A stretch of 64,000 nt of DNA from 66-474 sp035606235 (GCA_035606235.1 DATNFU010000051.1:1-64000); one strand, 5' to 3'. Numbered from the stretch's first letter, positions 35,519 to 47,276 are shown. Notes: generated by a model not told the origin, from the sequence alone. A program made the numbers and translations.

Positions 35519-36957
35519 CCCGGCGCCCGCTCCCCGCGCACACCGACATCATGCAGGCGTTCCGGCGTGTGCATTTCATCGGCATCGGCGGTGCAGGCAT
35601 GAGCGGCATCGCCGAAGTCCTGCAGACACTCGGCTACGCGGTATCCGGGTCGGACGTGCACGTTTCGCATGCGACCGAACGGCTGCGCAAGATGGGCGTC
35701 GCCGTGCAGATAGGTCACGCGGCGCGGCATGTTGCGGATGCCGATGCAGTAGTGACTTCCAGCGCGATCAAATCGGACAATGTGGAATTGATTGCCGCGC
35801 ACGAGCGCCGCATTCCGGTGGTGCCGCGGGCGGAGATGCTGGGCGAGCTGATGCGCTTCCGTCGCGGCATCGCGGTCGCCGGCACGCATGGCAAGACCAC
35901 CACCACCAGTCTGGTCGCGAGCGTGCTGGCCGAGGCCGGCTACGACCCGACGTTCGTGATCGGCGGGCAGCTGGTGTCCGCCGGCGCCAACGCGCGGCTG
36001 GGCGCAGGCGAATATCTGGTGGCGGAAGCCGACGAATCCGATGGTTCCTTCCTGCTGCTTTCGCCGGTGATCGCGGTGGTCACCAATATCGACGCCGATC
36101 ATCTGGAGAACTACGCCGGCGATTTCGCGCAGGTGCGCAAGGCGTTTTCGGATTTCCTGCATCGCTTGCCGTTCTATGGTCTGGCAATCCTGTGTGCGGA
36201 CGATCCGGAAGTCGCCAGGCTCGCGAGCGAGACGCCGCGCAATACGCTCACCTACGCGATCGACGCGGAAGCCGATGTGCGGGCGCGCAACCTGCGCGCA
36301 ACCGGTGCGACGATGCAGTTCGACCTGCATTTGCCCGATCGCGCACCGCTGCCGGTGCGCCTGAATTTGCCTGGCCGTCACAATGTACTGAATGCGCTGG
36401 CGGCAAGCGCGATCGGCTGGCAGCTTGGCGCGGAACCGGAGTCGATTGCGCGCGCACTCGAAAAGTTTCAGGGCGTCGGGCGGCGCTTTCAGCAGCGCGG
36501 CGAGATCTCGCTGGACCAGGGCCACGCGTTGCTGGTGGACGACTATGCGCACCATCCGCGCGAACTCGCCGCGGTGTTCGCCGCCGCGCGCGGCGGCTGG
36601 CCGGATCGCCGTCTGGTCGCGGCGTTCCAGCCGCATCGCTATACGCGCACACGCGATCTGCTGGACGACTTCGCCGCCGTGCTTTCGGAAGCCGACGTGC
36701 TGCTGCTGACCGAAGTGTATCCGGCCGGCGAGGCGCCTATCGCCAACGCCGACGGCCGCGCGCTGGCGCGCGCGGTACGTGCGCGCGGCAAGGTGGATCC
36801 GGTGTTCGTCGAGCATCCGCGCGATTTGCGCAACGCGCTGCCGGCGCTGATGCACGACCGCGACATGCTGCTGCTGCTCGGCGCCGGCGACATCGGTGCT
36901 GCAGCGAGCGAGCTGGCGAGTGTTGGAACATTGAAACGGGGTGATGCGCCGAAATGA
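35515..36957 (+). CDS. murC: UDP-MurNAc:L-alanine ligase MurC
   Basis: Adds L-alanine to UDP-MurNAc, the first peptide-stem step. 480 residues: HFIGIGGAGMSGIAEVL (UDP-binding start), P-loop VAGTHGKTTTTSLV, AEADESDGSFL, TNIDADHLENY, GRHNVLNALAA, DDYAHHPRELAAV and FQPHRYTRTRDL. All expected catalytic motifs are present. The ATG overlaps the murG stop, and the TGA overlaps ddl by 4 bases. Confidence 0.96.
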   Translation: MTRRPLPAHTDIMQAFRRVHFIGIGGAGMSGIAEVLQTLGYAVSGSDVHVSHATERLRKMGVAVQIGHAARHVADADAVVTSSAIKSDNVELIAAHERRIPVVPRAEMLGELMRFRRGIAVAGTHGKTTTTSLVASVLAEAGYDPTFVIGGQLVSAGANARLGAGEYLVAEADESDGSFLLLSPVIAVVTNIDADHLENYAGDFAQVRKAFSDFLHRLPFYGLAILCADDPEVARLASETPRNTLTYAIDAEADVRARNLRATGATMQFDLHLPDRAPLPVRLNLPGRHNVLNALAASAIGWQLGAEPESIARALEKFQGVGRRFQQRGEISLDQGHALLVDDYAHHPRELAAVFAAARGGWPDRRLVAAFQPHRYTRTRDLLDDFAAVLSEADVLLLTEVYPAGEAPIANADGRALARAVRARGKVDPVFVEHPRDLRNALPALMHDRDMLLLLGAGDIGAAASELASVGTLKRGDAPK

Positions 36958-37922
36958 CGATGCAATCTGAAAAGCGGCCTCCTCGGGTCACCGACCCGCG
37001 CGCGTTCGGACGTGTCGCCGTGGTGATGGGCGGCAGTTCCGCCGAGCGCGAGGTGTCGCTGGATTCCGGCCGCAACGTGCTCGCTGCATTGAAAGCACGC
37101 GGCGTGGATGCGCATGCGATTGACGGCATTCCGGCACTGCTCGACGCGGTGCGTGCCGGCCACTTCGCCCGCGTGTTCAACATTCTGCATGGCCAGCATG
37201 GCGGCGGCGAAGACGGCGTGCTGCAGGGCGCGCTGCAATCGCTGCACATCCCGTTCACCGGCTCAGGTGTGCTCGGTTCGGCGCTCTCCATGGACAAGGT
37301 GCGCAGCAAATACGTATGGAACGCGCTCGGCTTGCCCACGCCGAACTTCGTACCGTTGCCGCGCGGCGCGGATGTGCATGAGGCCGCGCGCACGATCGGT
37401 TTTCCATTGATTGTGAAGCCTGCTTGCGAAGGTTCCAGCGTGGGTGTGTCGCGCGTATTCGATGAAAAGGATCTCGACCAGGCGGTGGTGCTCGCGCAGA
37501 AATATCCCGGTGATTTGCTGATGGAAACCCTGATCGAGGGTGGCGGCGAATTCACTGTCGGCATCCTCGATTTGCAAGTTTTGCCGAGCATCAAGATCGT
37601 GCCGAAAGGCGCGTACTACGACTACAACGCCAAGTACGTCGCCGAGGACACCCAGTACATCTGTCCGGGTTTGCAGGGAGACGATGAAGACGCACTGCGC
37701 GCGCTGGCGCGGCGGGCCTTCGACGCGCTCGGCTGCGCCGGCTGGGGCCGCGTGGATGTGATGCGCGATGCGCACGGTCGCAACTGGCTGCTGGAAGTCA
37801 ACACGGCGCCGGGCATGACATCGCATTCACTGGTGCCGAAAGCGGCCTTGGTCGCGGGCATCGGCTACGAGGAACTTTGCTGGCGCGTGCTGGAAACCAG
37901 CTTCGAAGGAGGTGCCCGATGA
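36954..37922 (+). CDS. ddl: D-alanine--D-alanine ligase
   Basis: ATP-grasp enzyme forming D-Ala-D-Ala for MurF. 322 residues: VAVVMGGSSAEREVSLDSG (N-terminal substrate motif), FNILHGQHGGGEDGVLQG, FTGSGVLGSALSMDKVRSK, PLIVKPACEGSSVGVSRV, AYYDYNAKYVAEDTQYICPG, and LLEVNTAPGMTSHSLVPKAA with metal and D-Ala residues. Located between murC and ftsQ as ddlB is in E. coli; the stop overlaps the ftsQ start. Confidence 0.96.
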   Translation: MTMQSEKRPPRVTDPRAFGRVAVVMGGSSAEREVSLDSGRNVLAALKARGVDAHAIDGIPALLDAVRAGHFARVFNILHGQHGGGEDGVLQGALQSLHIPFTGSGVLGSALSMDKVRSKYVWNALGLPTPNFVPLPRGADVHEAARTIGFPLIVKPACEGSSVGVSRVFDEKDLDQAVVLAQKYPGDLLMETLIEGGGEFTVGILDLQVLPSIKIVPKGAYYDYNAKYVAEDTQYICPGLQGDDEDALRALARRAFDALGCAGWGRVDVMRDAHGRNWLLEVNTAPGMTSHSLVPKAALVAGIGYEELCWRVLETSFEGGAR

Positions 37923-38692
37923 AAGGCGCCGTGAACATGCGCGTCATCGCCTGGCTGATCGCGATCACGCTGATCGCGTTGCCGATCGTGGGCGTATTGC
38001 AGGGCTGGTTCGCCGCAGATCGCTGGCCGGTGCGGCAATTGCAGGTGCAAGGCGAATTCGTGCACGTTGACGCCGATGAATTGAAGAAGGCGGTCGCGCC
38101 TTCGTTGCGCGCGGGCTTCTTCGCGCTCGACCTGGATCGCGTGCGCGATGAAGTCGCGGCGCTGCCGTGGATCGCGCAGGTGGAAGCGCGCAAGCGCTGG
38201 CCGGACACGCTGGAGTTGCACGTGCGCGAATTGCATCCGTTCGCGCATTGGGGCGAAGGACGGCTGCTCGGCGACGACGGCCGGCTGTTCGTGGTGCCCG
38301 GCGCCGATGCGGTGGCGAACCTGCCACATCTGTCAGGGCCGGACGACCGCGTTTCGGAGGTGGTGGATTTCTACACGCAAGCGCTGCGCGATTTCGCGCC
38401 ATTCCGCCTGCGGGTGGAAACGGTGGAGCTGTCCGAGCGCGGCAGTTGGAATCTCACGCTTGCCAACGGCGCTTCCATCGTGATCGGGCGCGACATGCCC
38501 GAGCAGAAATTGGCGCGTTTCGTCGCGGTGATGCCGAAGCTCATGGCCGGCCGCGCGATCAGATTCACGTATGCCGATCTTCGTTACAGCAACGGCTTTG
38601 CGGTGAAGTGGGCGGATGCTCCCGCGCCGGCGAATGCCAATCCCGAACCCCCGACTGAAGCGACTTCCCATGCTGCTACCGGACACGTTTAA
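37919..38692 (+). CDS. ftsQ: Cell division protein FtsQ
   Basis: Bitopic divisome protein that recruits FtsB/FtsL. The ATG at 37919 overlaps the ddl stop and has AAGGAGGTG at 37907-37915. 257 residues: membrane segment about 6-28, POTRA domain about 38-107 (VRQLQVQGEFVHVDADELKKAV, then WIAQVEARKRWPDTLELHVRE), and the beta domain to about 235 (GRLLGDDGRLFVVP, SERGSWNLTLANG, RFTYADLRYSNGFAVKW). A short Pro/Ala-rich tail follows. Next is ftsA after 4 bases. Confidence 0.94.
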   Translation: MKGAVNMRVIAWLIAITLIALPIVGVLQGWFAADRWPVRQLQVQGEFVHVDADELKKAVAPSLRAGFFALDLDRVRDEVAALPWIAQVEARKRWPDTLELHVRELHPFAHWGEGRLLGDDGRLFVVPGADAVANLPHLSGPDDRVSEVVDFYTQALRDFAPFRLRVETVELSERGSWNLTLANGASIVIGRDMPEQKLARFVAVMPKLMAGRAIRFTYADLRYSNGFAVKWADAPAPANANPEPPTEATSHAATGHV

Positions 38693-38696
38693 AACC

Positions 38697-39932
38697 ATGA
38701 ATCGCAAAAGCGACAAACATCTGGTTGTCGGCCTCGACATCGGCACCTCGAAAGTGGTGGCGGTGGTCGGCGAATACCTTCCCGGTGAGCCGGTCGAGGT
38801 GATCGGGCTGGGTTCGCACATCTCGCGCGGCATGAAGAAGGGCGCGGTGGTGGATATCGAATCCACCGTGCATTCGATCCAGCGTGCGGTGGAAGAAGCC
38901 GAGCTGATGGCCGGTTGCGACATCCGCTCGGTGTATGCGTCCATTTCCGGCTCGCATCTGGAAACGCGCAACTCGCACGGCACCGCCGCGATCCGCGATC
39001 GCGAAGTAACGCCGAACGATCTGGAGCAGGTGCTGGAAGCGGCGAGCGCGGTGGCGATCCCGGCCGATCGCAAGGTGCTCTACAAGGAGCCGCAGGAATA
39101 CCGCATCGATGGCCAGGATGGCATCCGCCATCCGGTCGGCATGAGCGGCGTGCGGCTGGAAGCCGGCGTGCACCTGGTCACCGGTGCCGCCAGCGCGGTG
39201 CAGAACAGCACCAAGTGCATCCAGCGCTGCGGCTTGAGTGTGGACGAACTGGTGCCCGCCGCACTCGCATCCGCCAAAGCCGTGCTGACCGATGACGAGC
39301 GCGAGCTTGGCGTGTGCGTGGTCGAGATGGGCGCCGGCACCACCGACATCGCGATCTATACCCAGGGCGCGGTGCGTTACACCAAGTCGCTGCCGGTCGG
39401 CGGCGATCAGGTGACTTCCGATATCGCCTATGGCGTGCACACCCCGACCGCGCATGCTGAGGAAATCAAGATCAAGTACGGCTGCGCGCTGGCACAACTG
39501 GCGCACGCGGAGGAAACCATCCAGGTGCCAAGCGTGGGCGATCGCCCGCCGCGGCGACTGGCGCGACAGGCGCTGGCGCAATCCATCCAGGCGCGCTACG
39601 AGGAAATCTTCGAGATGGTGCAGGACGAACTGCGCCGCTCCGGCTACGAGAGCCTGGTCGCGGCCGGCGTGGTGCTGACCGGCGGTGCAGCGCGGATGGA
39701 AGGTGCGCTGGATCTGGCCGAAGAGATCTTCCACAAGATGGTGCGGCTGGGTTTGCCGCAGCACGTGACCGGTTTGTCGGATGTGGTGTCCAGCCCGGTG
39801 TTTGCCACCGGTGTGGGCTTGCTGCTGCACGGCGCGCGCGCCAGCGGCACCCGCAACACGCTCGGGCCGGTCGGCGGCAGCGTGGGCGACGTAATAGGAA
39901 AAATGCGTGGCTGGTTGAACAAGAACTTTTGA
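38697..39932 (+). CDS. ftsA: Cell division protein FtsA
   Basis: Actin-like membrane tether and regulator of FtsZ. The ATG at 38697 (MNRKSDKHLVVGLDIGTSKV) is preferred; an in-frame ATG at 38670 lies in the ftsQ tail. 411 residues with phosphate-1 GLDIGTSKVVAVVG, the 1C domain at about 80-160, phosphate-2 VVEMGAGTTDIAIYTQGAVRYTKSLPVGGDQVTSDIA, adenosine motif VVLTGGAARMEG and a C-terminal amphipathic helix (VIGKMRGWLNKNF) for membrane binding. ftsZ follows after 76 bases. Confidence 0.96.
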   Translation: MNRKSDKHLVVGLDIGTSKVVAVVGEYLPGEPVEVIGLGSHISRGMKKGAVVDIESTVHSIQRAVEEAELMAGCDIRSVYASISGSHLETRNSHGTAAIRDREVTPNDLEQVLEAASAVAIPADRKVLYKEPQEYRIDGQDGIRHPVGMSGVRLEAGVHLVTGAASAVQNSTKCIQRCGLSVDELVPAALASAKAVLTDDERELGVCVVEMGAGTTDIAIYTQGAVRYTKSLPVGGDQVTSDIAYGVHTPTAHAEEIKIKYGCALAQLAHAEETIQVPSVGDRPPRRLARQALAQSIQARYEEIFEMVQDELRRSGYESLVAAGVVLTGGAARMEGALDLAEEIFHKMVRLGLPQHVTGLSDVVSSPVFATGVGLLLHGARASGTRNTLGPVGGSVGDVIGKMRGWLNKNF

Positions 39933-39936
39933 TTTG

Positions 39937-39950
39937 CCCTCTGGAGAGGG
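39937..39950. repeat. Small palindrome CCCTCT-GG-AGAGGG between ftsA and ftsZ
   Basis: CCCTCT and AGAGGG are perfect inverted 6-base arms around GG. It looks like a shortened copy of the CCCTCTCCC...GGGAGAGGG repeat at 47320-47361. It lies five bases after the ftsA stop. Confidence 0.45.
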
Positions 39951-40008
39951 AGAGAAGAGCAGCATCCATTGCGATATTCACAAGCGGTATTTTTCGGAGG
40001 ACGGGAAC

Positions 40009-41190
40009 ATGTTTGAACTGGTGGACAAACTCGCACCCAATGCGGTGATCAAGGTGATCGGGGTGGGCGGCGGCGGCGGCAATGCAGTCGGCCACATGGT
40101 CAATTCATCCATCGAAGGCGTGGAATTCATCTGCGCCAACACCGATGCGCAGGCGCTTAAGATCTCCGGCGCGCGTACCACGCTGCAGCTTGGCGCCAGC
40201 GTCACCAAGGGACTCGGCGCAGGCGCCAATCCGGAGCTTGGCCGACAGGCTGCGCTTGAGGATCGCGAGCGCATCGTTGAGATACTGACCGGCGCCGACA
40301 TGGTGTTCATCACCTGCGGCATGGGTGGCGGCACCGGCACCGGCGCGGCACCGGTCGTGGCGCAGCTCGCCAAGGAAATGAACGTGCTGACGGTGGCGGT
40401 GGTCACCAAGCCGTTTCCGTTCGAGGGCCGCCGCCGCATGCAGGTGGCGCTGAAGGGCATCGAGGATCTGCAGCAGTATGTGGATTCGCTGATCACCGTG
40501 CCCAACGAGAAGCTGCTGACCGTGCTCGGCCGCGAAGTCACGCTGCTGAACGCATTCAAAGCCGCCAATGACGTGCTGCAAGGTGCCGTGCAGGGCATCG
40601 CCGATCTCATTACCCGGCCGGGTTTGATCAACGTGGACTTCGCCGACGTGCGTACAGTAATGAGTGAAATGGGCATGGCGATGATGGGCACCGGCACCGC
40701 GCGCGGCGACGATCGCGCCCAGGCCGCGGCCGAAGCCGCCATCAACAACCCGCTGCTGGAGGACGTCAACCTCAACGGCGCCTGCGGAATCCTGGTCAAC
40801 GTCACCGCCGGCCCCAACCTCACCATGCGCGAGTTCGACGAGATCGGCAGGGTGGTGCACGACTTCGCCAGCGAGGATGCGACCGTGGTGCTCGGCACCG
40901 CGCTCGATCCGGACATGCAGGACGATGTGCGCGTGACCGTGGTTGCGACCGGTCTGAACCGGGCCGCCGCCCGGGCGACCCTGCGCGCGGTGCCGCGCCA
41001 GGAAGAAGTGATCGCGCCGCCGCGTCCGGCCCGCACCCTGCGCACCGGTACCGGCAACGAGGTGATCGATTACGCAGCGCCGATGCGGATGCCGGCGGCA
41101 CAGGCTCAAACCAAGGCGGAAGCGGCACCCGCGGAGCCGGCGATCGATTATCTGGATATCCCGGCGTTCCTTCGCCGACAGGCTGATTGA
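40009..41190 (+). CDS. ftsZ: Cell division protein FtsZ
   Basis: Tubulin-like GTPase that forms the Z ring. The ATG at 40009 follows CGGAGGA at 39995-40001; the frame upstream to 39934 is not family-like. 393 residues: VIGVGGGGGNAVGHM, FICANTDAQAL, TKGLGAGANPELG, the tubulin signature GGGTGTGAAPVVA, TKPFPFEGRRR and NVDFADVRTVM with the T7-loop. A flexible linker of about 55 residues ends in the conserved C-terminal peptide IDYLDIPAFLRRQ that binds FtsA and ZipA. Last division gene of the cluster, followed by three hairpins. Confidence 0.97.
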   Translation: MFELVDKLAPNAVIKVIGVGGGGGNAVGHMVNSSIEGVEFICANTDAQALKISGARTTLQLGASVTKGLGAGANPELGRQAALEDRERIVEILTGADMVFITCGMGGGTGTGAAPVVAQLAKEMNVLTVAVVTKPFPFEGRRRMQVALKGIEDLQQYVDSLITVPNEKLLTVLGREVTLLNAFKAANDVLQGAVQGIADLITRPGLINVDFADVRTVMSEMGMAMMGTGTARGDDRAQAAAEAAINNPLLEDVNLNGACGILVNVTAGPNLTMREFDEIGRVVHDFASEDATVVLGTALDPDMQDDVRVTVVATGLNRAAARATLRAVPRQEEVIAPPRPARTLRTGTGNEVIDYAAPMRMPAAQAQTKAEAAPAEPAIDYLDIPAFLRRQAD

Positions 41191-41204
41191 TTGGCAGCGT
41201 CACC

Positions 41205-41290
41205 GGCGGCCGGAAGCCGCCGCAAGTAGTCCGACTCGCCCGCAATGGGCGAGGTTCACCCGGCGCCGGATCCCGTCCCGGCGCCGGGTG
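41205..41290 (+). terminator. Three consecutive perfect hairpins after ftsZ
   Basis: GGCGGC/GCCGCC (41205-41221, loop CGGAA), CTCGCCC/GGGCGAG (41235-41253, loop GCAAT) and CACCCGGCGCCGG/CCGGCGCCGGGTG (41257-41290, 8-base loop). They begin 14 bases after the ftsZ stop. None is followed by a T-run, so termination would be Rho-assisted or the stems may protect the mRNA end. The rest of the 379-base gap to lpxC holds GGGCGG/CCGCCC (41453-41474) and the lpxC promoter. Confidence 0.65.
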
Positions 41291-41494
41291 ATCTGTGTCC
41301 AGCCCTGCGGTTGGTTCGGAGAGTTCGCTCGTTGCAAAGCGCAGACAGGGAAGTCGGTCGCGTACGCCGAGGGTTCGCCCTTTGTAGAATGTGCGTCAAC
41401 CCGGGAACCTTTGCCCCGTTTTAACACCCTATATACAGTCGGGCAGGGGGAAGGGCGGTTGGCTCTTGCCGCCCGATAAACTGAACGGACAAGT

Positions 41495-41526
41495 TTGTTT
41501 ATTTCGCCCCAGTCGTGTGCTAGCAT
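41495..41526 (+). promoter_or_regulatory. Candidate lpxC promoter (extended -10)
   Basis: TGCTAGCAT at 41518-41526 fits an extended -10 (TG, one base, TAGCAT); TTGTTT at 41495-41500 lies 20 bases before TAGCAT, long for a -35 but less needed with an extended -10. The region just upstream is AT-richer than its surroundings. It lies 44 bases before the lpxC ATG, fitting separate expression of lpxC from the dcw genes. Confidence 0.4.
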
Positions 41527-41569
41527 CGCGCCCGTTCTTAGCGAAACCCTAACAGGATTCGAACGAAAA

Positions 41570-42481
41570 ATGATCAAGCAGCGCACGCTCAAGAATGTAA
41601 TTCGTGCGACGGGCGTTGGTTTGCACACGGGCGACAAGGTCTACATGACGCTGCGGCCGGCACCGGTGAATACCGGTATCGTGTTCCGCCGTACCGACCT
41701 GACCGCGCCGGTGGAGATCCCCTCCCGCTGCGAATTCGTGGGCGATACCCGCCTTTCCACCACGCTGGTGCGCGGCGACGTGCGCGTGTCCACCGTCGAG
41801 CATCTGCTCTCGGCGATGGCGGGCCTGGGGATCGACAATGCCTACGTGGACCTGTCCGCAGCTGAAGTGCCGATCATGGATGGCAGCGCCGGCCCGTTCG
41901 TATTCCTGTTGCAGTCGGCGGGGATCGAGGAACAGGCCGCGGCCAAGCGTTTCATCCGCATCAAGCAGCCGGTGAAAGTGGAGGAAGGCGACAAGTGGGC
42001 CCGCTTCGAGCCGTTCGACGGCTTCAAGGTCGGCTTTTCGATCGAATTTCAGCACCCGATTTTCTCGCGCCGCTCCTCGGCCGCCGAAATCGACTTTTCC
42101 ACCACCTCGTTCGTCAAGGAAGTCAGCCGCGCGCGCACCTTCGGCTTCATGCGTGACATCGAAATGCTGCGCGAACGCAATCTCGCGCTGGGTGGCTCGA
42201 TGGACAATGCCATCGTGCTGGATGACTACCGCGTGCTGAACGAAGACGGCCTGCGTTACGAGGACGAATTCGTCAAACACAAGATTCTGGATGCGATCGG
42301 CGATCTGTATCTGCTGGGCCACAGCCTGATCGGCTCGTTCTACGGGCACAAGTCCGGGCACGAGTTGAACAACAAGCTGCTGCGCGCGCTGCTGGCGGAC
42401 GCCAAGGCGTGGGAAGAGGTCAGTTTCGACGATCCGGCGCAGGCGCCCATCTCGTACGCACACCCCGCCCAGGCCGTCTGA
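41570..42481 (+). CDS. lpxC: UDP-3-O-acyl-N-acetylglucosamine deacetylase LpxC
   Basis: Zinc enzyme of the committed step of lipid A synthesis. The ATG at 41570 gives MIKQRTLKNVIRATGVGLHTG, the classic start, and 303 residues. Motifs: VSTVEHLLSAMAGLGIDNAYVD with the first zinc histidine, IMDGSAGPFVFLLQSAG, and KHKILDAIGDLYLLGHSLIGSFYGHKSGHELNN with the remaining zinc and catalytic residues. Located after ftsZ as in E. coli but with its own probable promoter. Convergent with the DciA-like gene across 138 bases. Confidence 0.97.
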   Translation: MIKQRTLKNVIRATGVGLHTGDKVYMTLRPAPVNTGIVFRRTDLTAPVEIPSRCEFVGDTRLSTTLVRGDVRVSTVEHLLSAMAGLGIDNAYVDLSAAEVPIMDGSAGPFVFLLQSAGIEEQAAAKRFIRIKQPVKVEEGDKWARFEPFDGFKVGFSIEFQHPIFSRRSSAAEIDFSTTSFVKEVSRARTFGFMRDIEMLRERNLALGGSMDNAIVLDDYRVLNEDGLRYEDEFVKHKILDAIGDLYLLGHSLIGSFYGHKSGHELNNKLLRALLADAKAWEEVSFDDPAQAPISYAHPAQAV

Positions 42482-42619
42482 ATCCGGTTCAGGCGCGTTT
42501 CTTCACAATTCATTCGCCTTTTCCGCTCGCGATGGGTTGGCTCGCGGGCGGACTCCTGTGCTATAAAGTCCGTTCGGCCCGACCCTACAGGCGGCCGACA
42601 CGGCGCGCACTATCGCCTT

Positions 42620-43087
42620 TCAGGAACAAGAATTTTTTTCGGCGAAGGACGCCATTTCGAGAAACAGGGCCTGCAACTCGGGGTCCGCCAAGGTTTTCGC
42701 TGCTGCCCTGAGATGACGGGCGCTGGCAGCTGAAAGCGGCAAGGAGGCAACCGGCTCCGCAGGTGGAGAGGGAGCCGCGACGACTTTGATCGAGATCGTT
42801 TCGGCCGGCACGCCGAGCGCACGCAGGATGGCCAGGATTTTCGGCTGGGCCATGCGGGCGCGGGAAGCCCAAGCCGGACTTGTCGCCAGCAACGTGGCCC
42901 GAGTGCCGCGCACACCGGCGTAATGGAGCCGTTCGTTCAGGGGCGGCGGCAAGGACTGCCGCAGTTGCCGGTCCAGGTTGTCCAATTCGCGGGCCCGAGC
43001 GCTCAGCGCTTTCACCGGGGCGGATTGCGCCACCGGTTTAGGGCCAGGGAGAGGGCGGCGTGAAGGCGTGGAATCGTCGGGCAGCAT
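42620..43087 (-). CDS. DUF721/DciA-like protein
   Basis: A 155-residue protein of the DUF721 family. Family members called DciA load the replicative helicase in bacteria lacking DnaC, so a role at replication origins is likely. The ATG at 43087 gives MLPDDSTPSRRPLPG; longer frames overlap the peptidase gene region. The family core is RELDNLDRQLRQSLPPPLNERL, then LLATSPAWASRARMAQPKIL, which matches the DUF721 pattern of a strand-helix KH-like fold. The C-terminal half is low-complexity and Ala-rich. In E. coli secM lies here; this gene on the opposite strand replaces it. Confidence 0.8.
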   Translation of the reverse strand: MLPDDSTPSRRPLPGPKPVAQSAPVKALSARARELDNLDRQLRQSLPPPLNERLHYAGVRGTRATLLATSPAWASRARMAQPKILAILRALGVPAETISIKVVAAPSPPAEPVASLPLSAASARHLRAAAKTLADPELQALFLEMASFAEKNSCS

Positions 43088-43117
43088 GTGCAGTAAAGAA
43101 GTTTCAGGATATCGCTC

Positions 43118-44065
43118 ATGATACTCGTCGCACGTTCGGCCAAGTCGCGCCAAGTCAAATCCGATCTGCTTGCCTGCCCGCGCACGCGCCGGCGGATGAT
43201 TGCGGTGATGTCACTCATGCTGCTGGCATGCGCGCTGATCGGCGCGGTGCTTGCACTTAACCTGGCCAACCCGCGCGAGCGCGCGCTGGCACAAATTGCC
43301 GACTTGCACGCGCAGGTCGTGCGCCAGAAGAACCAGCTCGCCGATGTGCGCGAATCCGCGCAGCGCGACATGGACGCGATGACGGTGAAGCTCGGGGAAT
43401 TGCAGGCCCAATCGATCCGGCTGGATGCGTTGGGTGAGCGCCTGACCGAAGCCGGCAAGCTCGATCCGCAGGAATTCGACTTCCAGCACGCGCCGGCCGT
43501 CGGCGGCCCCGAGCAAAATGTCTCACCGGCGTCGCTGCCGCCCAATCTGGACGCCAGCCTGGATGCCTTGCGCAGCCGTTTCGATCACCAGCAAACGCAG
43601 CTGGGCGTGCTTGCCGACCTGCTGATGAACCGGCAGGTGGATGCGCGCGTCAAGCCGACCGGCATGCCGGTGCTGGATGGCTACATCGCTTCGTATTTCG
43701 GCATGCGCGCCGATCCGTTCAACGGCCGGCGGGATTTTCATCCAGGTCTCGATATCGACGTGCCCTATGGCAGCCCGGTGCACGCGGTGGCCGATGGCGT
43801 GGTGACTTACGCCGGGATGCGGCCGGGATACGGCAAGGTAGTCGAGATCGATCACGGCAACGGGTACATGACCCGCTACGCGCACAACAGCCGATTGATC
43901 GCGCGCGTGGGCGAACGCGTGCACGCAGGCGACGTGATCTCCGACGTCGGCTCTACCGGCCGCTCGACCGGACCGCACGTGCACTTCGAGGTCTGGTATC
44001 AGGGCCATGTGGTGAATCCGCTGGCATTCGTGCGCAGCACCCGCATGCCGACCGGGAAAGGGTGA
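43118..44065 (+). CDS. M23 family metallopeptidase (LytM-like, membrane-anchored)
   Basis: Predicted peptidoglycan endopeptidase or LytM-domain regulator acting in the periplasm. 315 residues: membrane segment about 27-48, a coiled coil at about 52-110 (RERALAQIADLHAQVVRQKN), and an M23 domain at about 190-300. The zinc and catalytic residues are intact: FHPGLDIDVPYG gives HxxxD and GPHVHFEVWYQG gives HxH. An intact site suggests enzyme rather than a pseudo-enzyme activator such as EnvC. Divergent from the DciA-like gene with 30 bases between, and upstream of secA, as in other xanthomonads. Confidence 0.9.
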   Translation: MILVARSAKSRQVKSDLLACPRTRRRMIAVMSLMLLACALIGAVLALNLANPRERALAQIADLHAQVVRQKNQLADVRESAQRDMDAMTVKLGELQAQSIRLDALGERLTEAGKLDPQEFDFQHAPAVGGPEQNVSPASLPPNLDASLDALRSRFDHQQTQLGVLADLLMNRQVDARVKPTGMPVLDGYIASYFGMRADPFNGRRDFHPGLDIDVPYGSPVHAVADGVVTYAGMRPGYGKVVEIDHGNGYMTRYAHNSRLIARVGERVHAGDVISDVGSTGRSTGPHVHFEVWYQGHVVNPLAFVRSTRMPTGKG

Positions 44066-44224
44066 AGCCGGGCGTTTACGTGGTGCCTTGAATCGCATCG
44101 GGTGCTCGGCCGAAAGACCAGCCATGGTGCTCTCGGCCGCGAATGGCGGCTTTGGCCGGATCGGCGCCCGCGGCACATTGGATGGTTGCCTGCCTTGAAA
44201 GGATTCGTTGTCGCCGCCATTCCT

Positions 44225-44252
44225 TTGCTTGAGCCGCCGCGCCCCGTATGAT
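44225..44252 (+). promoter_or_regulatory. Candidate secA promoter
   Basis: TTGCTT (44225-44230) and TATGAT (44247-44252) are good -35 and -10 matches with a 16-base spacer, 70 bases before the secA ATG. The rest of the 257-base gap shows no gene. No SecM-like arrest peptide frame was seen here. Confidence 0.5.
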
Positions 44253-44322
44253 GGCGGGCTGACACAGTCGTAGCCGCGCCCGCGGTCCTCTTCCCCGAAT
44301 CACCTGCCAGCCAAGATTGCCG

Positions 44323-47091
<2,769 letters not shown>

Positions 47092-47104
47092 GAAACTCTG
47101 AATA

Positions 47105-47228
47105 AGCTGCTGCGCTCGGCATCTTGCGCGCCGGCGGTGCTCGGAATCCTCATGTACTGACGTGTACACTGCGGTTCCTGCGCTCCGGCGACGCGCAACC
47201 TGCCTTCGCTCGCGACGCTTCTTCAGAG
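47105..47228. repeat. Dispersed 124-base repeat, copy 1 (after secA)
   Basis: Contains CTCGGCATCTTGCGCGCCGG, GGTGCTCGGAAT, CGTGTACACT, GGTTCCTGCGCTCC and CGACGCGC. Copy 2 at 50165-50288 aligns without gaps at a fixed offset of 3060 bases (CGTGTACACT at 47161 and 50221) with scattered mismatches. Both copies follow the stop codon of a gene closely (14 bases after secA, 10 after mazG). No frame with protein features runs through it. Confidence 0.75.
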
Positions 47229-47276
47229 CTTCCGTGACGGCCTTCTCGGCTTGCGCGGCGCACGCAATTTACCTTC

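Noticed and set aside
44066..44322. A SecM-like arrest peptide gene upstream of secA
   Set aside because: No open frame with a signal sequence and an arrest motif is present; the space holds only a promoter candidate.
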